The notes under the pieces are model-generated. The model made no database searches and was not told the origin of the DNA. It saw only the letters and a list, made by a program, of their open reading frames with translations. Below, in pieces: positions 1-6,009 of a stretch of 9,216 bases of DNA (position 1 is the first letter of the stretch; each line of letters starts with the position of its first letter). The stretch covers positions 1 to 9,216 of the forward strand of contig JAICUS010000210.1 in NCBI GenBank assembly GCA_025935735.1, read 5' to 3'. Origin of the DNA: Solirubrobacteraceae bacterium. GTDB taxonomy: Bacteria > Actinomycetota > Thermoleophilia > Solirubrobacterales > Solirubrobacteraceae. Position numbers and translations under genes: made by a program.

Positions 1-302
1 CCGTACTTGGCGCCGACCTGCTCGGCGAACGCGTAGTCGTCGTCGGGCTCGATGCGCGCGCGGCCGCGGACGTCCATGTAGCGGTACGGGTTCTGCAGGT
101 CGAGCAGGAAGAGGCTGCACTCGGGCCGCTTGCGCAGGTTCTTCGTCTTCAGCCGAGACGTGTTCAGCGACACCTTGAGCTCGCCGCCGGCGTGCAGGAA
201 CCACACCTCGGTCAGCTGCGGCGCGCCGTCGCGGCCGAGCGTCGCCAGCGTGGCGAACTGCCCGTCGAGGAGGTCGGCGTGGGATTGCGGGAAGTCGGTC
301 AT
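1..302 (-). CDS. PPOX-class (probably F420-dependent) oxidoreductase, N-terminal 100 residues; 3' end cut by window
   Basis: Translating the minus strand from the ATG at 302-300 gives an open frame that runs off the left edge, so the C-terminus is missing. It starts MTDFPQSHADLLDGQFATLA and shows the split-barrel flavin-binding layout: a first strand pair (FATLATLGRDGAPQLTEVWF, residues 16-35), then VSLNTSRLKTKNLRKRP (44-60) and a strand ending YMDVRGRARIE (75-85). The small-residue/R-x-K-x-x-N-L-R segment followed by V-R-G-x-A is typical of actinobacterial PPOX proteins that use F420, FMN or a related cofactor in cytoplasmic redox reactions. The substrate cannot be inferred. The start lies 16 bp after the stop of the LuxR-type regulator on the same strand, so the two are likely co-transcribed. 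No clear Shine-Dalgarno sequence precedes the ATG. The family call is firm; the F420 versus FMN assignment is less so. Confidence 0.88.
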   Translation of the reverse strand, partial: MTDFPQSHADLLDGQFATLATLGRDGAPQLTEVWFLHAGGELKVSLNTSRLKTKNLRKRPECSLFLLDLQNPYRYMDVRGRARIEPDDDYAFAEQVGAKY

Positions 303-311
303 GCCCGCATT

Positions 312-327
312 GTGCGCGTCAGCGCAC
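312..327 (-). other. Small perfect inverted repeat over the regulator stop codon
   Basis: A 6-bp stem (gtgcgc at 312-317, gcgcac at 322-327) encloses a 4-nt loop holding most of the TGA stop of the LuxR-type gene (321-319). It ends 9 nt before the start codon of the PPOX gene. No T-run follows, so it does not look like an intrinsic terminator. It could affect coupling between the two genes, but short GC palindromes are common in DNA this GC-rich. Confidence 0.35.
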
Positions 328-3072
328 GCGGGGCTCGCCGCCGCTCATCCGCACGGCGAGCTGGGCGCGCGAGCGGACGCCGAGCTTGGCGTAGACCTTC
401 GACAGGTGCGCCTCGACCGTGCGCGGTGTGACGAACAGCCGCGCGGCGATCTCCTTGTTCGCCAGCCCTTCCGCCACCAGCTCGGCCACCCGCCGCTCGG
501 CCGCGGTGAGCACCGCCGTGGCCGGGCCGCGGCCGGGGATGCGCGCCAGCTCGGCGGTCGCCCGCCCGGACCACAGCGCCGCGCCGAGGCCGTCGAACAC
601 CGCGAGCGCCCGCTCGAGCGCGGCGCGGGCCGCGGCGCGCTGGAGCGCCCGGCGCTCGATCGAGCCCTGCGCGAGGAGGGTGCGGCCGCGCTCGAAGGGC
701 TCGGCGAGGCGCTCGTGCTGCGCGAGCGCCTCCGCGACCGCGGTGCGCGCGGCCGTGAAGTCGCCGCGCGCCGCGCTCAGCAGCGCCCGGCCGCGGGCCG
801 CCGCCGCCCGCATCGACACCCGGTCGAGCGCCGCCGCGCGCTGCTCCAGCAGCGCCAGCATGCCCTCCGCCTCGTCCAGCCTCCCCAGCCCGATCAGCGC
901 CTCGATCTCGTCGGGGAGGAACCGGACGACGCCCGGCTCGGCGATCCCGAACCCCGTGATCAGCTCCGCCAGCGGGGCCAAGCGCGCGTGCGCGGCCGCC
1001 GGGTCGCCCAGCGACAGCTCGAGGAAGCCGGCGGTCGCGGTGAGCTGTGTGACCTGGGCGAGCGCCCCGGCGTCGCGGGCGACGCGCAGCCCCTCGGCGA
1101 GCGTGGCCCGCGCCGGCTCGACCTGCCCGGCGTGCGCCTGCACCCGTGCCCGAGCGTGCAGCGCCCAGGCGTACAGGGTCCCGAGGCCGGCGTCGCGGCT
1201 GCGCTGCACCGCCTCGGCGGCCAGCCGCGCCGCGCGGTCCCAGTCGCCGGCCCGGCAGGCGAGCTCGCTCATGGCGAACTGGACGGTGGGCAGCGCCCGC
1301 TCGTCGCCGTGCTCGGCGGCGAGGCGCGCCGTCCGCTCATAGAGCGCCGGCGCCGCCGCGAGGTCGTCGGCCATCACCGCCAGGCTCGCGTACGCGTAGC
1401 TGGGCAGCTGCTCGAACGGCACCTGCTCGACGATGGCCGCCTCCAACGACACGGCGGCCTCGAGGTCGGCGCGCGCGAAGCCCTGGCCGCTGAGGAACGT
1501 GTTGAGCGCGACCCGGCCGCGGGCCAGCGCCAGGATGCCGGGATCGCCGAGCCGCTCGGCGCGCGCCAGCGCCGCCCGCGCATGCGCCAGCGCGCCCGGG
1601 ATGTCGCCGCCGAGCATCGCCGTGAACGCCAGCGCCTGCTCGGCCTGCGCGCACAGGCGCTCGTCGTCGCCGGCCTGCGCCGCGGCCTCGCCGAACAGCG
1701 CGTGCGCGGCCGCGACGTCGTCGCTGAGGTAGCGGACCTCGCCCAGCCGCAGCGCCGCGCGGGCGCGCTCGCGCCCCGGCGGCAACGCCTCCGCCAGCCC
1801 CTCGAGCAGCACCCGCCCGCGCGCGGTGTCGCCGGCCGCCAGGTGGTACTCGGCCGAGCGCAGGGCCCGGGCGAGCCGCTCATGGGCGAGCTCCGGCGGC
1901 GTCAGCCGGTGGGCGTGCTGCTCGAGCTCCGCCGCGGCCGCCGGAGCACCGCGGCGGTGGGCCCGCAGCGCCGCCGCCTCGAGCTCGGCGGCCACGCCGG
2001 CGTCCGGCGCCTCGCTCGCGCGCGCGAGGTGCAGCGCGCGGTCGTCGGGGTCCGTGGCGGCGCGCGCGAGCCGCGCGTGGGCGTGGCGCAGCAGCTCGGC
2101 GGAGGCCTCGCCGTAGACGAACGAGCCGAGCAGCGGATGGGTGAACGCGAGCCGCTCGCCGTCGCGCGCGACGATGCCCGCGGCGAGCGCCTCGTCGAGC
2201 CCGGCGCCGTCGAGCGACCGCAGCAGCGCCGCCGTCGGGTGCGGCGCGCAGGCGCACAGCAGCGACGCGTCGCGGGCCGCCGGCGACAGCGCCGCCATCC
2301 GCGCCCGCAGCAGCGCCGCCATGTCGTCGGGCAGCGGCAGCGGCGCGCCGGGCTCCAGCGGCTGCCCGCGCGCGCTCAGGGCGCGGGCCACCTCGAGCGC
2401 GAAGTAGGGATTGCCGCGCGTGATGCGGTGCAGCTCCGCCAGCCGCGGCCGTGCGAGCGGCGCGGCGAGCCGGCCGGCCGCCAGCGTCCCGAGCTCGTCC
2501 ACGGTCAGCGGCCCGAGCGACAGCACCTGCGCCGGCGGTGCGAGCTCCGCGCGCTCGAGCCCGCGGCGGGCGGCCAGGAGCGCCCGGACCCGCCCATCGG
2601 TCAGCCGGCGGAACGCGAACTGCAGCACGGCGGCGCTGGGCGCGTCGAGCCACTGCAGGTCGTCGACGGCCACCAGCAGCGGCCCGGCGGCGGCCAGCGC
2701 GCGCAGCAGCGCCAGCACGGCGCGCGAGACGGCCAGCCGGCCGAACGCCTCCGGCGGCTCGGCGCGCACGAGCGCCGCCTCGAGCGCGCGCCGCTGGACC
2801 GGCGGCAGCGCGGCCGTCGCGGCGCCGTCGAGCGCCGGCTCGAGCAGGTCCCCCAGCGCCACGAACGGCAGCGCGGTCTCCGCCTGGACGGGCCGGCACG
2901 ACAGCACCCGGTACCCGCGGTCGCGCGCCTGCGCGGTGGCGATGCCCCAGACGGTGCTCTTCCCGATCCCCGCCTCGCCGTCCAACAGCAGCACCGACAG
3001 TCCGGGCCCGGGTCCGTCCAGGAACGCGGTCAGGGCGCCGAGCTCTCGCTCGCGCCCGATGACGGTCTGCAT
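319..3072 (-). CDS. LuxR-family transcriptional regulator with N-terminal AAA/NTPase domain (LAL/MalT-like)
   Basis: The 917-residue product has the size and order of large ATP-binding LuxR regulators. It opens with [14 protein letters not shown], typical of this ATPase module, followed by a Walker A motif GEAGIGKST (residues 32-40) and a Walker B region [12 protein letters not shown] (132-143). The long middle (about 340-800) is alanine-rich and helical with TPR-like character; in this family that part usually senses a ligand or partner. The last 66 residues hold a complete LuxR/GerE helix-turn-helix: [15 protein letters not shown], then [20 protein letters not shown] and [17 protein letters not shown]. 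Expected role: a cytoplasmic, ATP-dependent activator; its ligand and targets are unknown. The ATG at 3072 is chosen because the domain begins right there. Only a weak GAG precedes it, so the start may be leaderless or nearly so. It is divergent from the exported-protein gene and followed after 16 bp by the PPOX gene; both are candidate targets by position only. Confidence 0.93.
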   Translation of the reverse strand: MQTVIGRERELGALTAFLDGPGPGLSVLLLDGEAGIGKSTVWGIATAQARDRGYRVLSCRPVQAETALPFVALGDLLEPALDGAATAALPPVQRRALEAALVRAEPPEAFGRLAVSRAVLALLRALAAAGPLLVAVDDLQWLDAPSAAVLQFAFRRLTDGRVRALLAARRGLERAELAPPAQVLSLGPLTVDELGTLAAGRLAAPLARPRLAELHRITRGNPYFALEVARALSARGQPLEPGAPLPLPDDMAALLRARMAALSPAARDASLLCACAPHPTAALLRSLDGAGLDEALAAGIVARDGERLAFTHPLLGSFVYGEASAELLRHAHARLARAATDPDDRALHLARASEAPDAGVAAELEAAALRAHRRGAPAAAAELEQHAHRLTPPELAHERLARALRSAEYHLAAGDTARGRVLLEGLAEALPPGRERARAALRLGEVRYLSDDVAAAHALFGEAAAQAGDDERLCAQAEQALAFTAMLGGDIPGALAHARAALARAERLGDPGILALARGRVALNTFLSGQGFARADLEAAVSLEAAIVEQVPFEQLPSYAYASLAVMADDLAAAPALYERTARLAAEHGDERALPTVQFAMSELACRAGDWDRAARLAAEAVQRSRDAGLGTLYAWALHARARVQAHAGQVEPARATLAEGLRVARDAGALAQVTQLTATAGFLELSLGDPAAAHARLAPLAELITGFGIAEPGVVRFLPDEIEALIGLGRLDEAEGMLALLEQRAAALDRVSMRAAAARGRALLSAARGDFTAARTAVAEALAQHERLAEPFERGRTLLAQGSIERRALQRAAARAALERALAVFDGLGAALWSGRATAELARIPGRGPATAVLTAAERRVAELVAEGLANKEIAARLFVTPRTVEAHLSKVYAKLGVRSRAQLAVRMSGGEPRVR

Positions 3073-3184
3073 CTCGGCGCGAGTCTAACCCCGCGAAAGA
3101 TTGTGGATCCGCCCAATTGCGCGGCGCTGGCCGCCGCCGTACGTTCGCCACGCCGTTTGACGAACCGGATCAAGGAGGAATCGG
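3073..3184. promoter_or_regulatory. Divergent intergenic region with weak promoter-like elements
   Basis: These 112 bp separate the regulator (minus) from the exported-protein gene (plus) and include an AT-richer patch (about 3095-3120), rare in this window. For the plus gene, a weak sigma70-like pair TTGCGC (3117-3122) and TACGTT (3140-3145) has a 17-bp spacer. For the regulator, a -10-like TAGACT lies at 3087-3082, which would start transcription only a few bases before its ATG; no good -35 accompanies it. Short palindromes ggatcc (3105-3110) and caattg (3114-3119), plus a gcggcg/cgccgc inverted repeat (3121-3126, 3132-3137), might serve regulator binding, but none is a recognised operator. 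That a divergent promoter region exists follows from gene arrangement; the exact boxes are guesses. Confidence 0.4.
3172..3178 (+). promoter_or_regulatory. Strong Shine-Dalgarno site of the exported-protein gene
   Basis: AAGGAGG lies 6 nt before the ATG at 3185. It is a near-ideal match to the 16S rRNA anti-SD sequence and fixes that start codon. Most other starts in this window have much weaker sites, suggesting efficient translation of this gene. Confidence 0.85.
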
Positions 3185-3874
3185 ATGAGCGTGCGAGCAG
3201 CCGTGGTGGGCACGATCGCCGTACTGGCGCTGAGCGCGGCCGGCGCGCGGACGTCCGCCGGCGCGACTTCGGGGCCGCGCACGTTCGTCGGCCAGGTGTC
3301 GGGCGGCGCGCAGTTCATCGCCGTCGTGGCGAGCCGCGGCACGGGCGAGGCGACCGCCTACCTGTGCGACGGGCGGCGCATCAGCACGTGGTTCTTCGGC
3401 CACGCGTCCGGCAACACCCTTGACCTGACCTCCGGCACGGGACGCAGGCTGCACGCCACGCTCGCCGACGGCCGCGTGTCCGGCACGGTGGAGCTGCCCT
3501 CCGGCGGAACACGGTCGTTCCGCGTGCGGCGCGCCACCGGCGTCGCCGGCATCTACCTGGTGAACCGCTCGCTCGACCGCATGCGCGGGTTCTCGAGCCG
3601 GCGGGCGAAGCTTGCCGCCACGGTCGCCCGCGCGAGCGGCGGCCGGTTCGCCATCCACGGCACCGTCACCCCCCGCGGCGGCTCCGCCGTCGCCCTCCAG
3701 GGGACCGGGCGCTTCCTCGGCTCGCTGAAGCGCTCGGCCACCTGGATCGTGCTGGGGGACGGCCGGGTGCACGGCGGCACGCCGACCAACACCGCGGGCG
3801 GCGGCAACTGCTCGATCTGGTCGAAGATCAAGCAGATCATGACCGGCGTGTTCTGCGGGTTCTTCCGGGACTAG
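3185..3874 (+). CDS. Small exported protein of unknown function
   Basis: The product has 229 residues. Residues 1-27 form a Sec-type signal peptide: a short basic N-terminus (MSVR), a hydrophobic core (AAVVGTIAVLALSAAG) and a small-residue exit (TSAGA), with cleavage likely near 25-30. The mature part begins RTFVGQVSGGAQFIAVVASR and continues through TAYLCDGRRISTWFFGHASG (58-77) to repeated short beta-prone stretches (LTSGTGRRLHATLADGRVSG, then TVELPSG). This resembles a beta-rich module seen in actinobacterial secreted proteins, but I cannot name a family or activity. The C-terminus is distinct: a glycine linker, then NCSIWSKIKQIMTGVFCGFF (208-227), a potentially amphipathic stretch framed by C209 and C224. 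A third Cys is C61. The gene is divergent from the LuxR-type regulator and convergent with the MFS gene. The ideal Shine-Dalgarno and strong GC3 bias support a real gene. Confidence 0.85.
   Translation: MSVRAAVVGTIAVLALSAAGARTSAGATSGPRTFVGQVSGGAQFIAVVASRGTGEATAYLCDGRRISTWFFGHASGNTLDLTSGTGRRLHATLADGRVSGTVELPSGGTRSFRVRRATGVAGIYLVNRSLDRMRGFSSRRAKLAATVARASGGRFAIHGTVTPRGGSAVALQGTGRFLGSLKRSATWIVLGDGRVHGGTPTNTAGGGNCSIWSKIKQIMTGVFCGFFRD
3871..3874. other. CTAG shared by two convergent stop codons
   Basis: TAG at 3872-3874 ends the plus-strand exported-protein gene. The reverse complement of CTA at 3871-3873 gives the TAG that ends the minus-strand MFS gene. The two genes overlap by exactly this tetranucleotide, leaving no intergenic space for a terminator. 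Confidence 0.9.
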
Positions 3875-5313
3875 GCGCAGTCGGCGACGGCGGCCGCGGC
3901 GGCCCGGGTGCGCGACGGGCGCAGCACGGTCGCCGCGACCGCGATCCCGGCCAGCGCCAGCGCGGCGGCGATCGCGAAGGCGACGTGGTAGCCGCCGACC
4001 AGCGCGGCGTCGCCGGCGCCCAGCGCGTGCGTGCGGGTGGAGGCCGCGGTGGCCAGCAGGGCCAGCCCGAGCGCGCCGCCGACCTGCACGGTGGTGTTCA
4101 CCAGCCCGGAGGCCAGGCCGGCGTCCTGCGGCGTCGCGCCGGACATGGCCAGGGTCATCAGCGCCGGGAAGCACACGGCCGCGCCGGTGCCGATCAGCAC
4201 CAGGGCCGGCAGGATGTCGATGACGTAGTGGCCGTGCACCGGCACCTGGGCGAACCAGCCGAGGCCCGCGGCGATCAGGCCGAGGCCCGGCAGCAGCAGC
4301 CGCGCGGCGCCGTAGCGCATGATCAGCGCCTCGGAGTAGCGCAGCGACAGCGTGCCCATCACCAGCGTCGTGGGCAGGAAGGCCAGCCCGGTCTGCAGGG
4401 CGTCGTAGCCCAGCACCCGCTGCAGGTACAGCGCGCCGAGGAAGAACGTGCCGAACATCCCGGCCACCGACAGCGCCTGCACGGCGTTGGCGCCCGACAC
4501 GATGCGCGAGCGGAAGATCCGCAGCGGGATCAGCGGGTTGGCCGCCGTGGACTCGCGGGCCAGGAAGGCCGCCAGCAGCACCAGCGCGGCCGCGCCGTAG
4601 GCCAGGGTCGTGCCGGAGCCCCAGCCGAGCTCGGCGGCCGGCTTGACGATCGTGTAGACGGCCAGCATCAGCGCGCCGGTGACGAGCACGGCGCCCGGGA
4701 CGTCGGCGCCGGCGCGCAGGCCGGTCCCGCGGTCGCGGGCCAGCAGCCGCAGCGCGCACGCCCCGGTGGCGATCCCGATCGGCAGGTTGACGAAGAAGAT
4801 CCAGTGCCAGCTCACCAGCTGGGTGATCACGCCGCCCAGCAGCAGCCCGATCGACCCGCCGGCCGAGGCGACGAAGCCGTAGACCCCGATCGCCTTCGCC
4901 TGCTCGCGCGGCTCGGGGAACATCGTGACGATCATCCCGAGGATGACCGCGGAGGTCAGCGCGCCGCCGACGCCCTGCACGAAGCGGGCGCCGATCAGCA
5001 TCGCCTGCGACTGCGCGGCGCCGCAGGCCAGCGACGCGGCGGTGAAGACGGCCAGGCCGGCGAGAAAGACGCCGCGGCGGGAGATCAGGTCGCCCAGCCG
5101 GCCGGCCAGCAGCAGCAGGCCGCCGAAGGCGATCAGGTAGGCGTTGACCACCCAGGCGAGGCCGGACTGAGAGAAGCCCAGGTCACGCTGGATGGATGGG
5201 AGCGCCACGTTCACGACCGTGGCGTCGAGGACGATCATGAGCATGCCGGCGCAGAGCACCACGAGCGCCGGCCAGCGCGTGTCGCGCGGGGAGGTTGAGT
5301 TCTGCGTCGTCAT
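3871..5313 (-). CDS. MFS transporter, DHA2 (EmrB/QacA-like) family exporter
   Basis: The 480-residue product is an inner-membrane protein with about fourteen hydrophobic segments, the usual DHA2 size and topology. The family-typical first-helix motif LDATVVNVALPSIQRDLG is at residues 29-46, and motif A GRLGDLISRRG lies in the loop after the second helix (71-81). The antiporter-type motif C region has GGSIGLLLGG (152-161), with Leu where many members have Pro. WHWIFFVNLPIG (169-180) is another DHA2 hallmark. Members export drugs, dyes or metabolites by proton antiport; the substrate here is unknown. The start at 5313 places the first membrane segment at about residue 15. It follows the MBL-fold gene by 38 bp and likely shares its transcript. 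No TetR- or MarR-type regulator sits beside it. Its stop overlaps that of the convergent exported-protein gene. Confidence 0.93.
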   Translation of the reverse strand: MTTQNSTSPRDTRWPALVVLCAGMLMIVLDATVVNVALPSIQRDLGFSQSGLAWVVNAYLIAFGGLLLLAGRLGDLISRRGVFLAGLAVFTAASLACGAAQSQAMLIGARFVQGVGGALTSAVILGMIVTMFPEPREQAKAIGVYGFVASAGGSIGLLLGGVITQLVSWHWIFFVNLPIGIATGACALRLLARDRGTGLRAGADVPGAVLVTGALMLAVYTIVKPAAELGWGSGTTLAYGAAALVLLAAFLARESTAANPLIPLRIFRSRIVSGANAVQALSVAGMFGTFFLGALYLQRVLGYDALQTGLAFLPTTLVMGTLSLRYSEALIMRYGAARLLLPGLGLIAAGLGWFAQVPVHGHYVIDILPALVLIGTGAAVCFPALMTLAMSGATPQDAGLASGLVNTTVQVGGALGLALLATAASTRTHALGAGDAALVGGYHVAFAIAAALALAGIAVAATVLRPSRTRAAAAAVADCA

Positions 5314-5331
5314 GCCCCATAGGACCGGGGC
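5314..5331 (-). promoter_or_regulatory. Inverted repeat at the MFS start that could cover its ribosome site
   Basis: On the mRNA strand gcccc pairs perfectly with ggggc across an 8-nt loop, and the 3' arm (GGGGC) directly abuts the ATG at 5313. The only Shine-Dalgarno-like bases of the MFS gene are in that arm, so folding could limit initiation. A 5-bp stem is modest evidence in DNA this GC-rich. Confidence 0.35.
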
Positions 5332-5351
5332 GGCGCGCGGAACTCATCGGT

Positions 5352-5984
5352 CTAGGTCTCGGGCTCGTCGTAGGGCGGCAGCTCGAGCGCCCGCTCGTAG
5401 GCCGCGCGGTCGTGCACCGGCGCGCCGTGGGAGACGATCACGCGCTCGAACGGCAGGTCGAGCAGCTCGCGCAGGACCGGCAGCGCGCGCCGCTCGTACA
5501 GCGTCGCGTTCCACACCCGCAGCTCGCCCTCCGGCGCCGTCAGAGCGTCGGCGAACACCAGCGTGCGCTGCTCGGGCAGGAACAGCGGCGTCTCACAGCG
5601 GCCGCGGCCGTCGTCGAGCGCCCGCAGCCCGCCCGGCAGCGTCTCGCCGCGCTCGATCGGCTCGAGCTCGGTCTCCGGGACCTCCCCGCGGAAGAACAGC
5701 CGCGGGCCGAACGCGCGGGCGCCGTAGCGGCGGGCGAACCGGTCGACGTCGCGGACGTGGTCGGGCTTGAGGATCGCCACGAGCGTCGGCGGCTTCGAGT
5801 CCAGCCGCTCCCACACCGGGTCGCCGTCCGGCGGCGCGAGCGGGTCGAGCAGCGCCACCTCGCCGCCCGTTTCCACGCACACGGAGGTCACGGGCGCGTC
5901 CCAGCCGTGGCCGGGCGTCCAGTCCGGATGGTCCAGGCGCCACAGCCACAGGCCGGGGACTATGTCTTGGAGCTCGGCCGCCAT
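5352..5984 (-). CDS. Metallo-beta-lactamase-fold protein with a degraded metal site
   Basis: The 210-residue product follows the MBL-fold strand order. It has an N-terminal IVPGLWLWRLDHP (8-20), a strand with acidic turn EVALLDPLAPP (42-52), then the place of the HxHxDH motif, which reads LKPDHVRD (72-79). Next come TLVFADALTAP (141-151), where active members have a bridging Asp, and RVIVSHGAPVHD (181-192), where they have the last His. D47, H76, D146 and H186 thus remain, but the other motif histidines are absent and the usual mid-protein GHTPGH element reads RGRCETPLFL (127-136) without His. Family members hydrolyse lactones, thioesters, phosphoesters or lactams; with this site the protein may be non-catalytic or bind metal differently. 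No signal peptide, so cytosolic. Its ATG lies 14 bp after the hydrolase stop and its own stop 38 bp before the MFS start, which suggests an operon. Confidence 0.78.
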   Translation of the reverse strand: MAAELQDIVPGLWLWRLDHPDWTPGHGWDAPVTSVCVETGGEVALLDPLAPPDGDPVWERLDSKPPTLVAILKPDHVRDVDRFARRYGARAFGPRLFFRGEVPETELEPIERGETLPGGLRALDDGRGRCETPLFLPEQRTLVFADALTAPEGELRVWNATLYERRALPVLRELLDLPFERVIVSHGAPVHDRAAYERALELPPYDEPET

Positions 5985-5992
5985 CGCGGCCG

Positions 5993-6009
5993 CGAACCCT
6001 ACGGGTTCG
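5993..6009 (-). other. Perfect 7-bp inverted repeat centred on the hydrolase stop codon
   Basis: cgaaccc (5993-5999) and gggttcg (6003-6009) flank a 3-nt loop that includes part of the TAG stop (6001-5999) of the secreted hydrolase. The stem also covers most of the 14-bp space before the MBL-fold start at 5984. No U-tract follows, so an intrinsic terminator is unlikely. It could act on coupling, mRNA processing or stability. Confidence 0.45.

Noticed and set aside
3121..3137. gcggcg/cgccgc inverted repeat as a terminator or operator
   Set aside because: Pure GC stem in a GC-rich stretch, no U-run and lying between promoter-like boxes. It is expected by chance at this composition, so it is mentioned only within the intergenic entry.
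3157..3162. TTGACG as a -35 box for the exported-protein gene
   Set aside because: A -10 box at normal spacing would fall on or after the Shine-Dalgarno site and start codon, so it cannot drive this gene.
130..3423. Plus-strand open frame of 1097 codons opposite the LuxR-type gene
   Set aside because: It is antisense to a gene with clear Walker and HTH motifs. Its translation is Arg/Gly/Ala/Gln-rich low-complexity sequence without domains, as expected when GC-biased codons are read on the other strand. Length alone is not evidence here.
3170..4759. Minus-strand open frame of 529 codons across the exported-protein gene and most of the MFS gene
   Set aside because: It is in a different frame from the MFS gene, and its Arg/Gly/Ala-rich product breaks the membrane helices seen in the true frame. 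It also runs antisense over the exported-protein gene.
3985..5298. Plus-strand open frame of 437 codons opposite the MFS gene
   Set aside because: Gln/Arg/Gly/Ala-rich shadow without start signals or domains; the minus-strand MFS frame explains the region fully.
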